Origin: Leisingera daeponensis DSM 23529
GTDB lineage: Bacteria; Pseudomonadota; Alphaproteobacteria; Rhodobacterales; Rhodobacteraceae
Assembly (NCBI RefSeq): GCF_000473145.1
Contig: NZ_KI421500.1
Coordinates: forward strand, 992,225 to 1,056,224
DNA: 64,000 nucleotides
Reading direction: 5' to 3'
Positions 38,275 through 49,577 of this stretch are shown one piece after another. The notes under the pieces are model-generated. The model was not told the DNA's origin, searched no databases, and saw nothing but the letters and a program-made list of their open reading frames with translations. Each line of letters begins with the position of its first letter. Within the stretch, counting starts at the first letter, position 1. Made by a program: the position numbers and the translations under genes.

Positions 38275-39126
38275 ATGCAGATGATCGCCCCAACCCCCGC
38301 TGTGCTTGTGCGTTTCCTTGCCGCGCTGTGTTTCGCCATCGCCGCCCTGCCGCTTGCGGCCCGGGCCGCCGACCGCGAACGGGTGGAGGCATTTCTGGAA
38401 GTGACCGGATTTGATGTGGCGCTCGACAGCATTGCGCTGTCCGCCTCCAGCGCGCCGGAAATGCTGGGCTTCGATACCGGCGCCTTCGGCAGCCAGTGGA
38501 CAGAGTTGTCGCAGGACGTGTTCGACACCCGCGAAATGCGCGGGCTTGCCGTGGAGATTCTCGAGAACACGCTGGATGACGAGGCGCTGGATCACGCCTC
38601 AGCCTTTTATGCCAGCGATCTGGGCAAGCGGCTGGTGCGGGCGGAAAACGCCTCTCACCTGGTGGAAGATGACGAGGTGAAGCAGCAAGCCGGCAACCGG
38701 ATTATTTCCGGTTTGGTCCAGGAAGGCAGCGAGCGCGTCGCAATGTACCAGCGGATGGGATCGGCCATCGATGCGGCGGGCACCGGCGTGCGGGCGCTGC
38801 AGCAGATCCAGTTCCGCTTTCTGATGGCCGCTGCCGCCGCGGGCGTGATTGAGCTGGAGCTGGACGCCGACGGCCTGCGGGCGCTGATGAAGGAGCAGGA
38901 AGGCGACCTGCGCCTCAGCCTGCAGGCCTCCAGCCTGGCGGCCTCTGCCTATACCTATCAGGAATTCACCGACGCCGAGGTCGAGGCCTATGTCGAGGCG
39001 CTGGAGGAGGCGCCGATGCAGCGGGTTTACGAGCTGTTGAATGCGGTGCAGTATGAAATCACCGCCAACCGCTTTGAGGAGCTGGCGCACCGCATGGCCG
39101 AGCTGACACCGGGGCAGGATATCTGA
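38275..39126 (+). CDS. DUF2059 domain-containing secreted protein
   Basis: A 283-residue exported protein. The signal peptide FLAALCFAIAALPLAARA is followed by two helical repeats of the DUF2059 type; the core motif LDHASAFYASDLGKRLVRAE (Phe-Tyr-x-Ser/T-x-x-G-x-x-hydrophobic) is clear at about residue 105. Function is unknown; the domain is widespread in periplasmic proteins of Proteobacteria. An in-frame ATG two codons downstream (38281) is an equally plausible start. No clear operon partner: rplU follows behind its own promoter. Confidence 0.85.
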   Translation: MQMIAPTPAVLVRFLAALCFAIAALPLAARAADRERVEAFLEVTGFDVALDSIALSASSAPEMLGFDTGAFGSQWTELSQDVFDTREMRGLAVEILENTLDDEALDHASAFYASDLGKRLVRAENASHLVEDDEVKQQAGNRIISGLVQEGSERVAMYQRMGSAIDAAGTGVRALQQIQFRFLMAAAAAGVIELELDADGLRALMKEQEGDLRLSLQASSLAASAYTYQEFTDAEVEAYVEALEEAPMQRVYELLNAVQYEITANRFEELAHRMAELTPGQDI

Positions 39127-39162
39127 CCCGGCCAACCGTTGATGGCGCCTGTGGAAAAACGG

Positions 39163-39191
39163 TTGACAGCCCCGGCATTCCGAACCATAAG
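39163..39191 (+). promoter_or_regulatory. Promoter of the rplU-rpmA operon
   Basis: TTGACA (39163-39168, perfect -35), a 17-base spacer and CATAAG (39186-39191, four of six -10 positions) precede rplU. The transcript would start near 39198, giving a leader of about 130 bases. Confidence 0.7.
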
Positions 39192-39328
39192 CCCGCATCC
39201 CGGCCCGGAATCCGTGTGCCGGGATTTACTTGTAATCCGCCCTGCACAGGGGCGCGCTGTTCGAGGCGGCATCAGCCGGAACGCCCGCAAGGGGGCCGTA
39301 GGACGCGGTAAGAAAAGGAAAGACGCAC

Positions 39329-39883
39329 ATGTTTGCGGTCCTCAAGACTGGCGGCAAGCAGTACAAGGTTCAGGCGGGCGACGTGCTCCGTGTTGAAAAG
39401 CTTGCTGCAGATGCTGGCGATACCATCCAGTTCGACGAAATTCTGATGCTTGGCGGCGACGCACCCGTTGTGGGCGCTCCGCTGGTGGACGGTGCTGCCG
39501 TGAAGGCAGAAGTGATCGACCAGATCAAAGGCGAAAAGCTGATCAACTTTGTGAAGCGCCGCCGGAAGCACTCCTCCAAGCGCACCAAAGGCCACCGTCA
39601 GAAACTGACCCTGGTCCGGATCACCGAGATCCTGGCATCGGGTGCAACCAAATCCGCTCCGAAAGCGGCTGCCAAAGCTGCCCCGGCTGCTGACGCTTCT
39701 GCCTCGGACGACCTCACCCAGCTGACCGGCGTCGGCCCCGCAGCTGCCAAGAAACTGGCAGAAGCAGGCTTCACCAGCTTTGCCCAGATCGCAGCCTTGT
39801 CCGAAGACGACATTGCTGGTATCGAAGCGGTCAAAGTGAAGCCCGAGTGGGTTGAGCAGGCCAAAGAGCTGGCCAAAGGCTAA
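39329..39883 (+). CDS. rplU: 50S ribosomal protein L21 with C-terminal helix-hairpin-helix extension
   Basis: Ribosomal protein that contacts 23S rRNA. Residues 1-102 are standard L21 ([40 protein letters not shown]). An Ala/Lys/Pro-rich linker (about 103-125) leads to an extra domain of about 55 residues with the helix-hairpin-helix motif [20 protein letters not shown]. The whole protein is 184 residues against about 103 in E. coli. The extension occurs in many Rhodobacteraceae; its role is unknown. rpmA follows after 11 bases. Confidence 0.95.
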   Translation: MFAVLKTGGKQYKVQAGDVLRVEKLAADAGDTIQFDEILMLGGDAPVVGAPLVDGAAVKAEVIDQIKGEKLINFVKRRRKHSSKRTKGHRQKLTLVRITEILASGATKSAPKAAAKAAPAADASASDDLTQLTGVGPAAAKKLAEAGFTSFAQIAALSEDDIAGIEAVKVKPEWVEQAKELAKG

Positions 39884-39894
39884 GGAGAGAGAGA

Positions 39895-40164
39895 ATGGCA
39901 CATAAAAAAGCTGGCGGTTCCTCCCGTAACGGCCGCGACTCTGCTGGTCGCCGCCTTGGCGTGAAACTCTTCGGTGGCCAGGCGGCCATCGCAGGCAACA
40001 TCATCGTGCGTCAGCGCGGCACCAAATTCTGGGCCGGCGAAGGCGTGGGCATGGGCAAAGACCACACTCTGTTTGCCACTGCTGACGGTGCTGTAAGCTT
40101 CCGCAAAGGCCTGAAAGGCCGTACCTTTGTATCGGTTCTCCCAGTGGCGGAGGCCGCTGAGTAA
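39895..40164 (+). CDS. rpmA: 50S ribosomal protein L27
   Basis: An 89-residue ribosomal protein beginning [20 protein letters not shown], whose N-terminal tail reaches the peptidyl-transferase centre. The motif [21 protein letters not shown] identifies L27. The ATG has a ggagagagaga ribosome site. It follows rplU by 11 bases; a strong terminator comes 30 bases after its stop. Confidence 0.97.
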   Translation: MAHKKAGGSSRNGRDSAGRRLGVKLFGGQAAIAGNIIVRQRGTKFWAGEGVGMGKDHTLFATADGAVSFRKGLKGRTFVSVLPVAEAAE

Positions 40165-40193
40165 GCCGACCCGAAGGGTAAAGAAATCTTTAG

Positions 40194-40226
40194 GGGGATC
40201 GGCTATAAAGCCGGTCCCTCTTTCTG
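40194..40226 (+). terminator. Intrinsic terminator of rplU-rpmA
   Basis: A long imperfect stem (ggggatcggct with agccggtccc around loop ataa; one T-G pair) is followed by ctttctgttttt. It separates the ribosomal genes from the downstream GNAT gene. Confidence 0.85.
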
Positions 40227-40448
40227 TTTTTGAGTATGCGAGTGTATGATGATTTTCCCAGCACAGGCCAAGCCGACCAGCGCAGCGCCGCCGCTCCCGG
40301 GTGTTCACGCCCGGCCAACGGGAAGTTTTGCGCAATTTGAACAGCGCGTGCCTTGCCGCAAGGGCAGGGCGTGCACATCTGATTTTGGCCGCCACAATAA
40401 TGAGGGCCTTGTCCGCCCGGAAAAACACGGCAGAGGAGGAGCACATCC

Positions 40449-40985
40449 ATGAATCTGGATCAAATCGTGTGCCAGCAGGTCATTGAAACCGAACGCTTCA
40501 TTCTGCGCCCGGTGCGGAAATCTGATGCCGGGCTGATTGAGCATTACGTCAGCGACGAGCGCGTTGCCCGCATGACCCGGTCGATCCCGCACCCGCTGCC
40601 GCCCGGCGCGGCAGAGGCGTTCGTGGCGCGCGCCATGTCGGACGAGCGCGACGAGGATGTCTGGGTGATTGACGGCACCGCCGATGGCGATGCCGAGCTG
40701 AAGGGCGTGATCGGCCTGAAACGGATGGACCGCAACCAGTCTGAAGTGTCGTACTGGACCGCACCGCCGTTTTGGAATACCGGGCTGGCCTCTGCGGCGC
40801 TCAAGGCGCTGGTGGATGCAAATCCGCAAAACAACGCCGCGATGTTTGCCTGCGTGTTCCAGGACAACCCGGCCTCTGCGCGGGTGCTGATCCATTGCGG
40901 TTTTGACTATCTGGGCGACGCCGAAAGCTTCTCGGTCGCGCGTGACGCCACTGTTCCAACCTGGACCTACAGCCGAAAACTGTGA
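40449..40985 (+). CDS. GNAT family N-acetyltransferase (RimJ/RimL-like)
   Basis: A 178-residue acetyltransferase that opens with IETERFILRPVRKSDAGLIE, the start typical of the RimJ/RimL subgroup. It retains GVIGLKRMDRNQSEVSYWT and the acetyl-CoA region PPFWNTGLASAALKALV followed by NPASARVLIHCGFDYLG. The ribosome site gaggagga is strong. It lies between rpmA and obgE, a position where such a gene is commonly found in Rhodobacteraceae. The target (ribosomal protein, amino acid or antibiotic) is unknown. Confidence 0.88.
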   Translation: MNLDQIVCQQVIETERFILRPVRKSDAGLIEHYVSDERVARMTRSIPHPLPPGAAEAFVARAMSDERDEDVWVIDGTADGDAELKGVIGLKRMDRNQSEVSYWTAPPFWNTGLASAALKALVDANPQNNAAMFACVFQDNPASARVLIHCGFDYLGDAESFSVARDATVPTWTYSRKL

Positions 40986-41097
40986 TTGGCGCGGCGCGCG
41001 CTTTGCGGTAAGGCAAACGAAACATTCCCGTCAAAGCTCCGCGCCTTGGCGGGACACTTGTACTGCGCGGGCAGGCCGCAAGATCCTGCCGCATTAA

Positions 41098-43235
<2,138 letters not shown>

Positions 43236-43311
43236 TCAGACAACCTGATAGGGTATTCCAGCCGGAAAGCACGGAAGTGCCAGACAGGGACCGGCAAAAG
43301 GCGCGAGACAC

Positions 43312-44577
43312 ATGAAAGATAACGAGAATATTCCCGCCGTGATGGCGGAGCTTGGCAAACGTGCAAAGCAAGCGGCGCAAATACTGGCGACAACCAGCGC
43401 TGATCGCAAAGAGGCGGCCCTGACCGCCGCTGCAGACGCGGTCTGGAGCCGCCGGGCGGAGATCATCGCGGCAAATGCCAAGGATCTGGAATTCGGCCGC
43501 GCCAAGGGCCTGACGGACGCGATGATGGACCGGCTGATGCTGGACGAGGCGCGGATCCAGGGCATCGTCGACGGCCTGCGTGCGGTGGCCGGCCAGCGCG
43601 ACCCGGTGGGCGAGGTGATGGAAGAGTGGGAGCAGCCCACCGGTCTGAAAATCCAGCGTGTGCGCACCCCGCTGGGGGTGATCGGCGTGATCTATGAAAG
43701 CCGCCCCAATGTGACGGCCGATGCCGGCGCGCTCTGCCTGAAATCTGGCAATGCGGTCATCCTGCGCGGCGGCTCCGAAAGCTTCCACTCGTCTCAGGCC
43801 ATCCATGCCTGCCTGGCAGAGGGCCTGAAATCCGCAGGCCTGCCCGAGGACGCCGTGCAGCTGGTGCCGACCCGCGACCGCGCGGCGGTGCAGGAGCTGC
43901 TCACCATGACAGACTACGTCGATGTCATCGTGCCCCGCGGCGGCAAGGGGCTGGTCGGGCTGGTCCAGCGCGAGGCCCGGGTGCCGGTCTTTGCCCACCT
44001 CGAAGGCATCGTGCACATTTACCTCGACAAAGCCGCCGACCCGCAGAAAGCGCTGGACGTGGTGCTGAACGCCAAGACCCGCCGCACCGGCATCTGTGGC
44101 GCTGCCGAGTGCCTGCTGATCCATCAGGACATTGCGCCGACGCTGGGCAAGGCGGTTTTGGAAGCGTTGGCCGCTGCAGGCGTTGAAATCCGCGCCGAAA
44201 AAGGGCTGCCCGGACCGGACGGGATGACCGCCGCAACGGCCGAGGACTGGGGCAAGGAGTATCTGGATTCCATCATCGCGGCCAAGCAGGTCGCGGGCAT
44301 TGATGACGCAATCCAGCACATCCGCACCCATCACTCCCAGCACACAGATTGCATCATCACCGAGGATGAGGCCGCAGTTCAGAAGTTCTTTGCCGAGCTG
44401 GACAGCGCCATCCTGATGCACAATGCCTCGACCCAGTTTGCCGACGGCGGCGAGTTTGGCATGGGGGCAGAGATCGGCATTGCCACCGGCAAGATGCACG
44501 CCCGCGGTCCGGTGGGTGCGGCGCAGCTTACCAGTTTCAAATACCTGGTGCGCGGCAACGGCACCACCCGCGCCTGA
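43312..44577 (+). CDS. proA: Gamma-glutamyl phosphate reductase
   Basis: NADPH-dependent reduction of glutamyl 5-phosphate to the semialdehyde, second step of proline synthesis. The 421-residue protein belongs to the aldehyde dehydrogenase fold: [56 protein letters not shown] (catalytic Cys), and [19 protein letters not shown]. It follows proB by 76 bases and completes the rplU-rpmA-GNAT-obgE-proBA cluster. Confidence 0.96.
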   Translation: MKDNENIPAVMAELGKRAKQAAQILATTSADRKEAALTAAADAVWSRRAEIIAANAKDLEFGRAKGLTDAMMDRLMLDEARIQGIVDGLRAVAGQRDPVGEVMEEWEQPTGLKIQRVRTPLGVIGVIYESRPNVTADAGALCLKSGNAVILRGGSESFHSSQAIHACLAEGLKSAGLPEDAVQLVPTRDRAAVQELLTMTDYVDVIVPRGGKGLVGLVQREARVPVFAHLEGIVHIYLDKAADPQKALDVVLNAKTRRTGICGAAECLLIHQDIAPTLGKAVLEALAAAGVEIRAEKGLPGPDGMTAATAEDWGKEYLDSIIAAKQVAGIDDAIQHIRTHHSQHTDCIITEDEAAVQKFFAELDSAILMHNASTQFADGGEFGMGAEIGIATGKMHARGPVGAAQLTSFKYLVRGNGTTRA

Positions 44578-44593
44578 CACCGCTGAAAACGCA

Positions 44594-44620
44594 AAACGCC
44601 GGGCGCAGTGCCCGGCGTTT
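44594..44620. terminator. Bidirectional intrinsic terminator between proA and chpT
   Basis: Perfect 11-bp stem aaacgccgggc/gcccggcgttt (44594-44604 with 44610-44620), loop gcagt, with A-rich and T-rich outer edges serving both convergent genes. Confidence 0.88.
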
Positions 44621-44641
44621 CTTTGTGCAGGTGCCGCTCAG

Positions 44642-45238
44642 TCAGAACTGCAGCGTGATCTTTTCCAGGTTCTGCTCCAGCCGGACAGTGCGGTTCGCCT
44701 CTTTGGCCGCTTCGGGCAGCAGCGCGAACTGCACCAGTGCCGGCGTGATTTCGGCGTTGGAAGTGCCGCCGCTGACCCGCGCCCACAGCTCATCATCCAC
44801 ATTCAGCTTGCTGCCTTCGCCCATCACCGTCCATTTGCCGTCGGCGCAGAAGACCTTGACCGTGCCGCCATAGGGCAGCGCCGTTTCAAGGCACAGCGCC
44901 GCCAGCAGGGAAAGGCGGGCCTCGCTGCGGGTGCAGCCCTCCAGCGGCGACCACTGGTACTTGATGCGCCCGCCCTTGCTGATGTCCTCCAGCAGCGAAA
45001 CGATTTCGGCCCGCGCCATCTGCTGATCGCCGGCCGCGCCAAAGGCGACGCGGAAGAAGCGGATGCGCGCATTGGCGTTCGCAACGCTGTCGGAGATCAG
45101 CTCCAGCTCCGGGCCCGACATGCTGCCGGCCATGCCCAGCAGTTCCAGACCGTTATTGATGGCGCCGACCGGGCTGATCAGATCATGGCAGATCCGGGAC
45201 CCTACCAATGCCGCCAGATTGGCGTTATCTACACCCAT
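44642..45238 (-). CDS. chpT: ChpT-type histidine phosphotransferase
   Basis: In Caulobacter and Roseobacter relatives, ChpT passes phosphate from the hybrid kinase CckA to the response regulator CtrA. The 198-residue protein shows LVGSRICHDLISPVGAINNG with the phospho-accepting His18, and a degenerate kinase-like second domain (ARLSLLAALCLETALPYGG) without ATP-binding boxes. In this group CtrA usually governs flagella, motility, c-di-GMP and gene-transfer-agent genes. The gene is divergent, 34 bases away, from a DUF3553 gene. Confidence 0.9.
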   Translation of the reverse strand: MGVDNANLAALVGSRICHDLISPVGAINNGLELLGMAGSMSGPELELISDSVANANARIRFFRVAFGAAGDQQMARAEIVSLLEDISKGGRIKYQWSPLEGCTRSEARLSLLAALCLETALPYGGTVKVFCADGKWTVMGEGSKLNVDDELWARVSGGTSNAEITPALVQFALLPEAAKEANRTVRLEQNLEKITLQF

Positions 45239-45272
45239 AACTTATACTTCCTCCGAACTGGGCCACCCGCAA

Positions 45273-45455
45273 ATGAATGACCTCAACGCAATTTTAGCCC
45301 CCGGAATGTTCGTCCGGCACCCGGATCACCCTGAATGGGGCGTCGGTCAGGTGCAGTCGAACGCGGGCGGCAAGATCACCGTGAATTTTCCCGATCAAGG
45401 AAAGCTCGTGATTGACGGAGCGCGCGTCTCCCTTATCCCCGTCTTTGAGCCATAA
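45273..45455 (+). CDS. DUF3553 domain protein (60 residues)
   Basis: A 60-residue protein, PGMFVRHPDHPEWGVGQVQS followed by GGKITVNFPDQGKLVIDG. This is the compact beta-barrel DUF3553 fold related to the UvrD/CarD-type nucleic-acid-binding 'PWGVGQV' module. The ATG at 45273 lies a few bases after the chpT start on the other strand, so the two share a promoter region. Function is unknown; conservation next to chpT in Rhodobacteraceae is plausible but was not tested. Confidence 0.85.
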   Translation: MNDLNAILAPGMFVRHPDHPEWGVGQVQSNAGGKITVNFPDQGKLVIDGARVSLIPVFEP

Positions 45456-45561
45456 CGGTTGATGAAGGGTTAACGAACTCCCTCGAATTAGCCTTAAATG
45501 CCGCGCACTCTTTGCCCCAAGGGCAGGCTGCGCTCAAGCCTGAAACATGCAAGGAAAGCGA

Positions 45562-46323
45562 ATGCAACACCGCGCCCCGGAGTTTTCCGTCAAAATCGCC
45601 GGCACAGAGGCAGAGCTGCGCGCCGCCCAGGCCCTGCGGTATGAGGTGTTCGTGCGCGAACTGGGCGGCGGCGGTGCGATGGTGGATCACGCAGCCGGGC
45701 TGGAACAGGACCGGTTCGACCCGTTCTTTGACCATATGCTGGTCACCGATACCACCACGGGCACGGTCGCCGGCGTCTACCGGCTGCTGCGGGACGATCA
45801 GGCGGCAAAGGCCGGGCAGTTCTATTCCGAAGATGAATATGATCTGAGCGTTCTGAAATCCTCCGGCCGCCGCCTGCTGGAGCTGGGGCGGTCCTGCCTG
45901 CACCCTGATTACCGGGGCGGAATGGCGATGTTTCACCTCTGGTCCGGGCTGGCGGATTATGTAGAGGCGCACGGGATAGAAGTTCTGTTCGGGGTTGCCA
46001 GTTTTCACGGAACCGATCCGCAGCAGCTGGCAAATCCGCTGTCCATGCTGCACCACGGCCACCTCGCCCCGCCGGAGCTGCGCGTGCGCTCGAAATCCTT
46101 TCAACCCATGGACTTGGTGGAAAAAGATGATCTTGACCGCAAACGCGCGATGCTGGAGACGCCCGCTCTGATCAAAGCCTACCTGCGGCTCGGCGGATTT
46201 GTCGGCGAGGGCGCCTGTATCGACCATGCGTTCAACACCACCGATGTCTGCCTGATCCTGGACACCGCCCGGATGAACGAGCGCCAGCGCAAGATCTATG
46301 CCGGGGGCCGGGGCCGCGCATGA
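45562..46323 (+). CDS. olsB: L-ornithine N(alpha)-acyltransferase
   Basis: First step of ornithine-lipid synthesis: transfers a 3-hydroxyacyl chain from ACP to ornithine. The 253-residue GNAT-type protein has RYEVFVRELGGGGAMVDH, AGVYRLLRDDQAAKAGQFYS, LLELGRSCLHPDYRGG and FGVASFHGTDPQQLANPLSM, all characteristic of OlsB. The ATG at 45562 is chosen because aagga (45551-45555) sits at the right distance; an ATG at 45547 has no site. olsA overlaps its stop by four bases. Confidence 0.93.
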   Translation: MQHRAPEFSVKIAGTEAELRAAQALRYEVFVRELGGGGAMVDHAAGLEQDRFDPFFDHMLVTDTTTGTVAGVYRLLRDDQAAKAGQFYSEDEYDLSVLKSSGRRLLELGRSCLHPDYRGGMAMFHLWSGLADYVEAHGIEVLFGVASFHGTDPQQLANPLSMLHHGHLAPPELRVRSKSFQPMDLVEKDDLDRKRAMLETPALIKAYLRLGGFVGEGACIDHAFNTTDVCLILDTARMNERQRKIYAGGRGRA

Positions 46324-47150
46324 GCATCAGCTGGCAGAGCGAGGAAGCCCCGGACCCGGTCCGCATCACCGCCCTGGGCTGGTGCCTGGTGCTGCTGCGC
46401 GGGGTGCCGCTGGCGCTGCTGGTGTTCGGCGGGCTGCTGCTGCTGCTAACCGTGCGGCTGATCGAGCGGCCGCTGTTCGGGCTCCAGCGGCCGGTCACAC
46501 CGTTCATCACCCAGTTTGTCTGCCGCAACGCGTTCCGCCTGATGGGGATCCGTTATACAACCCGCGGCTCGCTGATGCGGCAGCGCGGCCCGGTTGTCGC
46601 CAACCATTCTTCCTGGCTGGACATCTTTGCTCTGAACGCGCGCAAGCGGATCTATTTCGTCTCCAAGGCGGAGGTCGCCGGATGGCCCGGCATCGGCTGG
46701 CTGGCGCGGGCCACCGGCACCGTGTTCATCGAGCGCAATCCCAAGAAAGCCAGAGAGCAGGCAGACCTGTTCGAGCAGCGCCTGCGCGCCGGGCATAAGC
46801 TGCTGTTTTTCCCGGAAGGAACGTCAACAGACGGGTTGCGCGTTTTACCTTTCAAAACAACGCTCTTCGCCGCTTTCTTCAATGACCATCTGCGCGACGG
46901 CCTGCACGTTCAGCCGGTGTCCGTGGTGTATCATGCGCCCAAGGGCGCGCCCGCCCGGTTTTACGGCTGGTGGGGGGATATGGATTTCGGCCCGCACTTG
47001 CTCAAGGTTCTGGCGGCCCCGCGCCAGGGCGCGGTGGAGCTGATCTATCATCCGCCGCTGAAGGTGGCGGACTTCCAGGACCGCAAGGCGCTGGCCGCCC
47101 GGGCCGAGGATTTGGTGCGCAGCGGCCATCAGCACGCTTTGCAAAGCTGA
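46320..47150 (+). CDS. olsA: Lyso-ornithine lipid O-acyltransferase (PlsC family)
   Basis: Second step of ornithine-lipid synthesis at the inner membrane. The 276-residue acyltransferase has an N-terminal hydrophobic segment (LALLVFGGLLLLLTVRLIE), the catalytic NHSSWLDIFAL (HxxxxD), RIYFVSKAEVAGWPGIGWLA, and FPEGTSTDGLRVLPFKTTLF. A phosphatidic-acid-forming PlsC is possible by sequence, but overlap with olsB makes OlsA the best call. Confidence 0.9.
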   Translation: MSISWQSEEAPDPVRITALGWCLVLLRGVPLALLVFGGLLLLLTVRLIERPLFGLQRPVTPFITQFVCRNAFRLMGIRYTTRGSLMRQRGPVVANHSSWLDIFALNARKRIYFVSKAEVAGWPGIGWLARATGTVFIERNPKKAREQADLFEQRLRAGHKLLFFPEGTSTDGLRVLPFKTTLFAAFFNDHLRDGLHVQPVSVVYHAPKGAPARFYGWWGDMDFGPHLLKVLAAPRQGAVELIYHPPLKVADFQDRKALAARAEDLVRSGHQHALQS

Positions 47151-47187
47151 AAAATCGCGACGGGTGCCGATTTCTGCCGCCGGACAC

Positions 47188-47216
47188 TTGTCAGCTGACA
47201 ATTTCTGATCTATAGG
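47188..47216 (+). promoter_or_regulatory. Promoter of rpsB-tsf, with -35 inside a palindrome
   Basis: TTGTCA (47188-47193), a 17-base spacer and TATAGG (47211-47216) form a good promoter. The -35 element is the left half of the perfect 14-base palindrome TTGTCAGCTGACAA (47188-47201). The leader to rpsB is about 115 bases. Confidence 0.65.
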
Positions 47217-47338
47217 CGCGGCTACGAACCCGCAGGCGGGGTTTGGCCTGATCAGGGGAGACATCCCTGACGGACCCCCGGTTGGAGCTTCTGCTCTGAA
47301 CCCCCGCCGAGGATAGAAACCGGAAAGGAAAGAATAGC

Positions 47339-48112
47339 ATGGCTCTTCCCGAGTTCACCATGCGTCAGCTGCTGGAAGCTGGCGTTCACTTCGGTCACCA
47401 GACTCAGCGCTGGAACCCGCGCATGTCGCCGTTCATCTACGGTGCGCGCAACGGCATCCACATCATGGACCTCACCCAGACTGTTCCGATGCTGGACCAG
47501 GCGCTGCAGGTTGTCCGTGACACCGTCGCCAAAGGCGGCCGCGTGCTGTTCGTCGGCACCAAGCGCCAGGCAGCCGGCCCGGTTGCCGAAGCCGCTGAGA
47601 AATCCGCTCAGTACTACATGAACCACCGCTGGCTGGGCGGCACCCTGACCAACTGGAAAACCGTTTCCCAGTCGATCAACCGCCTGAAGGAAATCGACGA
47701 GAAAATGGCGGGCGGCGCCGAAGGCCTGACCAAGAAAGAGCGTCTGGGCATGGAACGCGACCAGGAGAAGCTGCAGGCCTCCCTGGGCGGCATCCGCGAA
47801 ATGGGCGGCGTGCCGGACCTGCTGTTCGTCATCGACGTGAAAAAAGAAGCACTGGCCATCGCCGAAGCCAAGAAACTGGGCATCCCGGTTGTGGCTGTTG
47901 TCGACACCAACTGCTCGCCCGACGGCGTGGACTACATCATCCCGGGCAACGACGACGCATCGCGCGCCATCTCGCTGTACTGCGACCTGGTGGCCCGTGC
48001 GGCTCTGGACGGCATGTCGGCTCAGCTGGGCGCAGCAGGCGTTGACCTGGGCGCGCTGGAAGAAGCACCGGCAGAAGAAGCCGTGGCTGAAGAAGCCGCC
48101 GCAGAAGCCTGA
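47339..48112 (+). CDS. rpsB: 30S ribosomal protein S2
   Basis: The 257-residue protein reads [20 protein letters not shown] and [19 protein letters not shown], then [20 protein letters not shown] and [19 protein letters not shown], all S2 signatures. An acidic, Ala/Glu-rich tail ([17 protein letters not shown]) extends the C-terminus. The gene heads the rpsB-tsf unit with a stem-loop between the two. Confidence 0.97.
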   Translation: MALPEFTMRQLLEAGVHFGHQTQRWNPRMSPFIYGARNGIHIMDLTQTVPMLDQALQVVRDTVAKGGRVLFVGTKRQAAGPVAEAAEKSAQYYMNHRWLGGTLTNWKTVSQSINRLKEIDEKMAGGAEGLTKKERLGMERDQEKLQASLGGIREMGGVPDLLFVIDVKKEALAIAEAKKLGIPVVAVVDTNCSPDGVDYIIPGNDDASRAISLYCDLVARAALDGMSAQLGAAGVDLGALEEAPAEEAVAEEAAAEA

Positions 48113-48138
48113 TCCGTCCTGTCACGGAATTGACATGC

Positions 48139-48160
48139 GGGGCAGGGTATTTCCTGCCCC
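48139..48160 (+). terminator. rpsB-tsf intergenic stem-loop (attenuator-type)
   Basis: An 8-bp stem ggggcagg/cctgcccc with loop gtattt is followed by aaatccgtttt. The T-run is separated from the stem, so partial termination or RNA processing between rpsB and tsf is more likely than a full stop. Confidence 0.55.
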
Positions 48161-48190
48161 AAATCCGTTTTAGAATTGAGGGAGCCTAAC

Positions 48191-49066
48191 ATGGCAATCA
48201 CTGCAGCAATGGTGAAAGAACTGCGCGAATCCACCGGCGCAGGCATGATGGACGCGAAGAAAGCACTGGTCGAAAACAACGGCGACATGGAAGCCGCTGT
48301 CGACTGGCTGCGCACCAAAGGTCTCGCGAAAGCCGCCAAGAAATCCGGCCGCACCGCAGCAGAAGGCCTGGTGGCCGTGGTCGTCGAAGGCGGCAAGGGC
48401 GTTGCGGTTGAAGTGAACTCCGAAACCGACTTCGTTGCCAAGAACAGCGAATTCCAGACCATGGTTGCCGGCATCGCCAAAGCAGCCCTGAACGCGGATG
48501 ACGTCGAAGCGCTGAAGGCCGCAGACCTGGGCGGCAAGACCGTCGAGGCGACCCTGACCGACAAGATCGCCACCATCGGCGAAAACATGTCGCTGCGCCG
48601 CATGGAAAAGCTGGAAGGCGAGACCGTGGTCTCCTACGTCCACAACGCCGCGGCCGAAGGCATGGGCAAGATCGGCGTGCTGGTTGCGATGAACGGCGGC
48701 GACGAAGCGATCGGCAAGCAGGTTGCGATGCACATCGCAGCTGTGAACCCGGCCGCACTGTCCGAAGCTGAGCTGGACGCCTCCATCGTCGAGAAGGAAA
48801 AGCAGGTCCAGATCGACATCGCCCGCGAATCCGGCAAGCCGGAGCAGGTGATCGAGAAGATGATCGAAGGCCGCATGAAGAAATTCGTGGCTGAATCCAC
48901 CCTGCTGAACCAGCAATTCGTGGTGAACCCGGACCTGACCGTGGAAGCCGCTGCCAAAGAGGCCGGCGCCACCATCACCGGCTTTGTCCGTGTGGAAGTC
49001 GGCGAAGGCATCGTGGTCGAGAAAGAAGACTTCGCAGCAGAAGTGGCCAAGGCCGCTCAGGGCTGA
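48191..49066 (+). CDS. tsf: Elongation factor Ts
   Basis: Nucleotide-exchange factor for EF-Tu. The 291-residue protein starts [20 protein letters not shown] and contains [17 protein letters not shown] (the EF-Tu-binding TDFVAKN motif), [20 protein letters not shown] and the C-terminal coiled region. The ATG at 48191 follows a gggag site; a TTG five codons upstream is not preferred. The strong terminator at 49095 closes the operon. Confidence 0.97.
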   Translation: MAITAAMVKELRESTGAGMMDAKKALVENNGDMEAAVDWLRTKGLAKAAKKSGRTAAEGLVAVVVEGGKGVAVEVNSETDFVAKNSEFQTMVAGIAKAALNADDVEALKAADLGGKTVEATLTDKIATIGENMSLRRMEKLEGETVVSYVHNAAAEGMGKIGVLVAMNGGDEAIGKQVAMHIAAVNPAALSEAELDASIVEKEKQVQIDIARESGKPEQVIEKMIEGRMKKFVAESTLLNQQFVVNPDLTVEAAAKEAGATITGFVRVEVGEGIVVEKEDFAAEVAKAAQG

Positions 49067-49094
49067 TCAGCACCGCTGACAACTTGTGAATCGG

Positions 49095-49130
49095 CCGGCG
49101 GGTGGAAACTTTCACCCGCCGGTTTTTTTT
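49095..49130 (+). terminator. Intrinsic terminator of rpsB-tsf
   Basis: A 10-bp GC-rich stem (ccggcgggtg/cacccgccgg) is followed directly by eight T (49123-49130), a textbook Rho-independent terminator. Confidence 0.95.
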
Positions 49131-49577
49131 GTGCCGTCACAGGGCCGCGGCCTGCGGCACAGGCAGAACGCGGCCGGGCAGGCGGGCCGAGGACCGGGCA
49201 GGCGGTCTTGAACGTCTGGGAGTACTGCGAGGGAAGGTTGAGGGGCCCCACTGATGGGGATGGATGGAGCCCCTCCGGTATCCGGGATAGACGCGGAAGA
49301 ATACGCGCCTATACCCGACCAGGTAGGAGAGCCTTGAAATCGCAAGGGTCGTTACCCAAAGTTCCTAGGCCAAAGCCACCACTCACGGAACACGTGCAAC
49401 ATGCAGTGAATTACCCTATAACGGTAGTACTGAATTCCATACTTTTCGCTGCCAACTGGCGTCTGACCCCGGCACGGCAGACAATAGACCGGCCCGCGCA
49501 ACGGACCGGAATCTTTCGGAAAAACATGAGATTTCAGAACTCTGGCTGCGGCGCCTCAGATCCGTCCAGCGGCCCGC
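49131..49577. other. Gene-free, structured intergenic region
   Basis: About 450 bases between the tsf terminator and the end of the convergent luxR gene, with no supportable coding frame. It contains a series of hairpins: gaggggc/gcccctc (49240-49246 with 49269-49275) enclosing cccca/tgggg; a long stem gggatagacgcg with cgcgcctataccc (49284-49316, one mismatch and one bulge); and gggt/accc (49346-49357). Further on lie near-repeats agtgaatt and actgaatt (about 49415-49435). It could encode a small RNA on either strand or be a decayed element. Confidence 0.4.
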
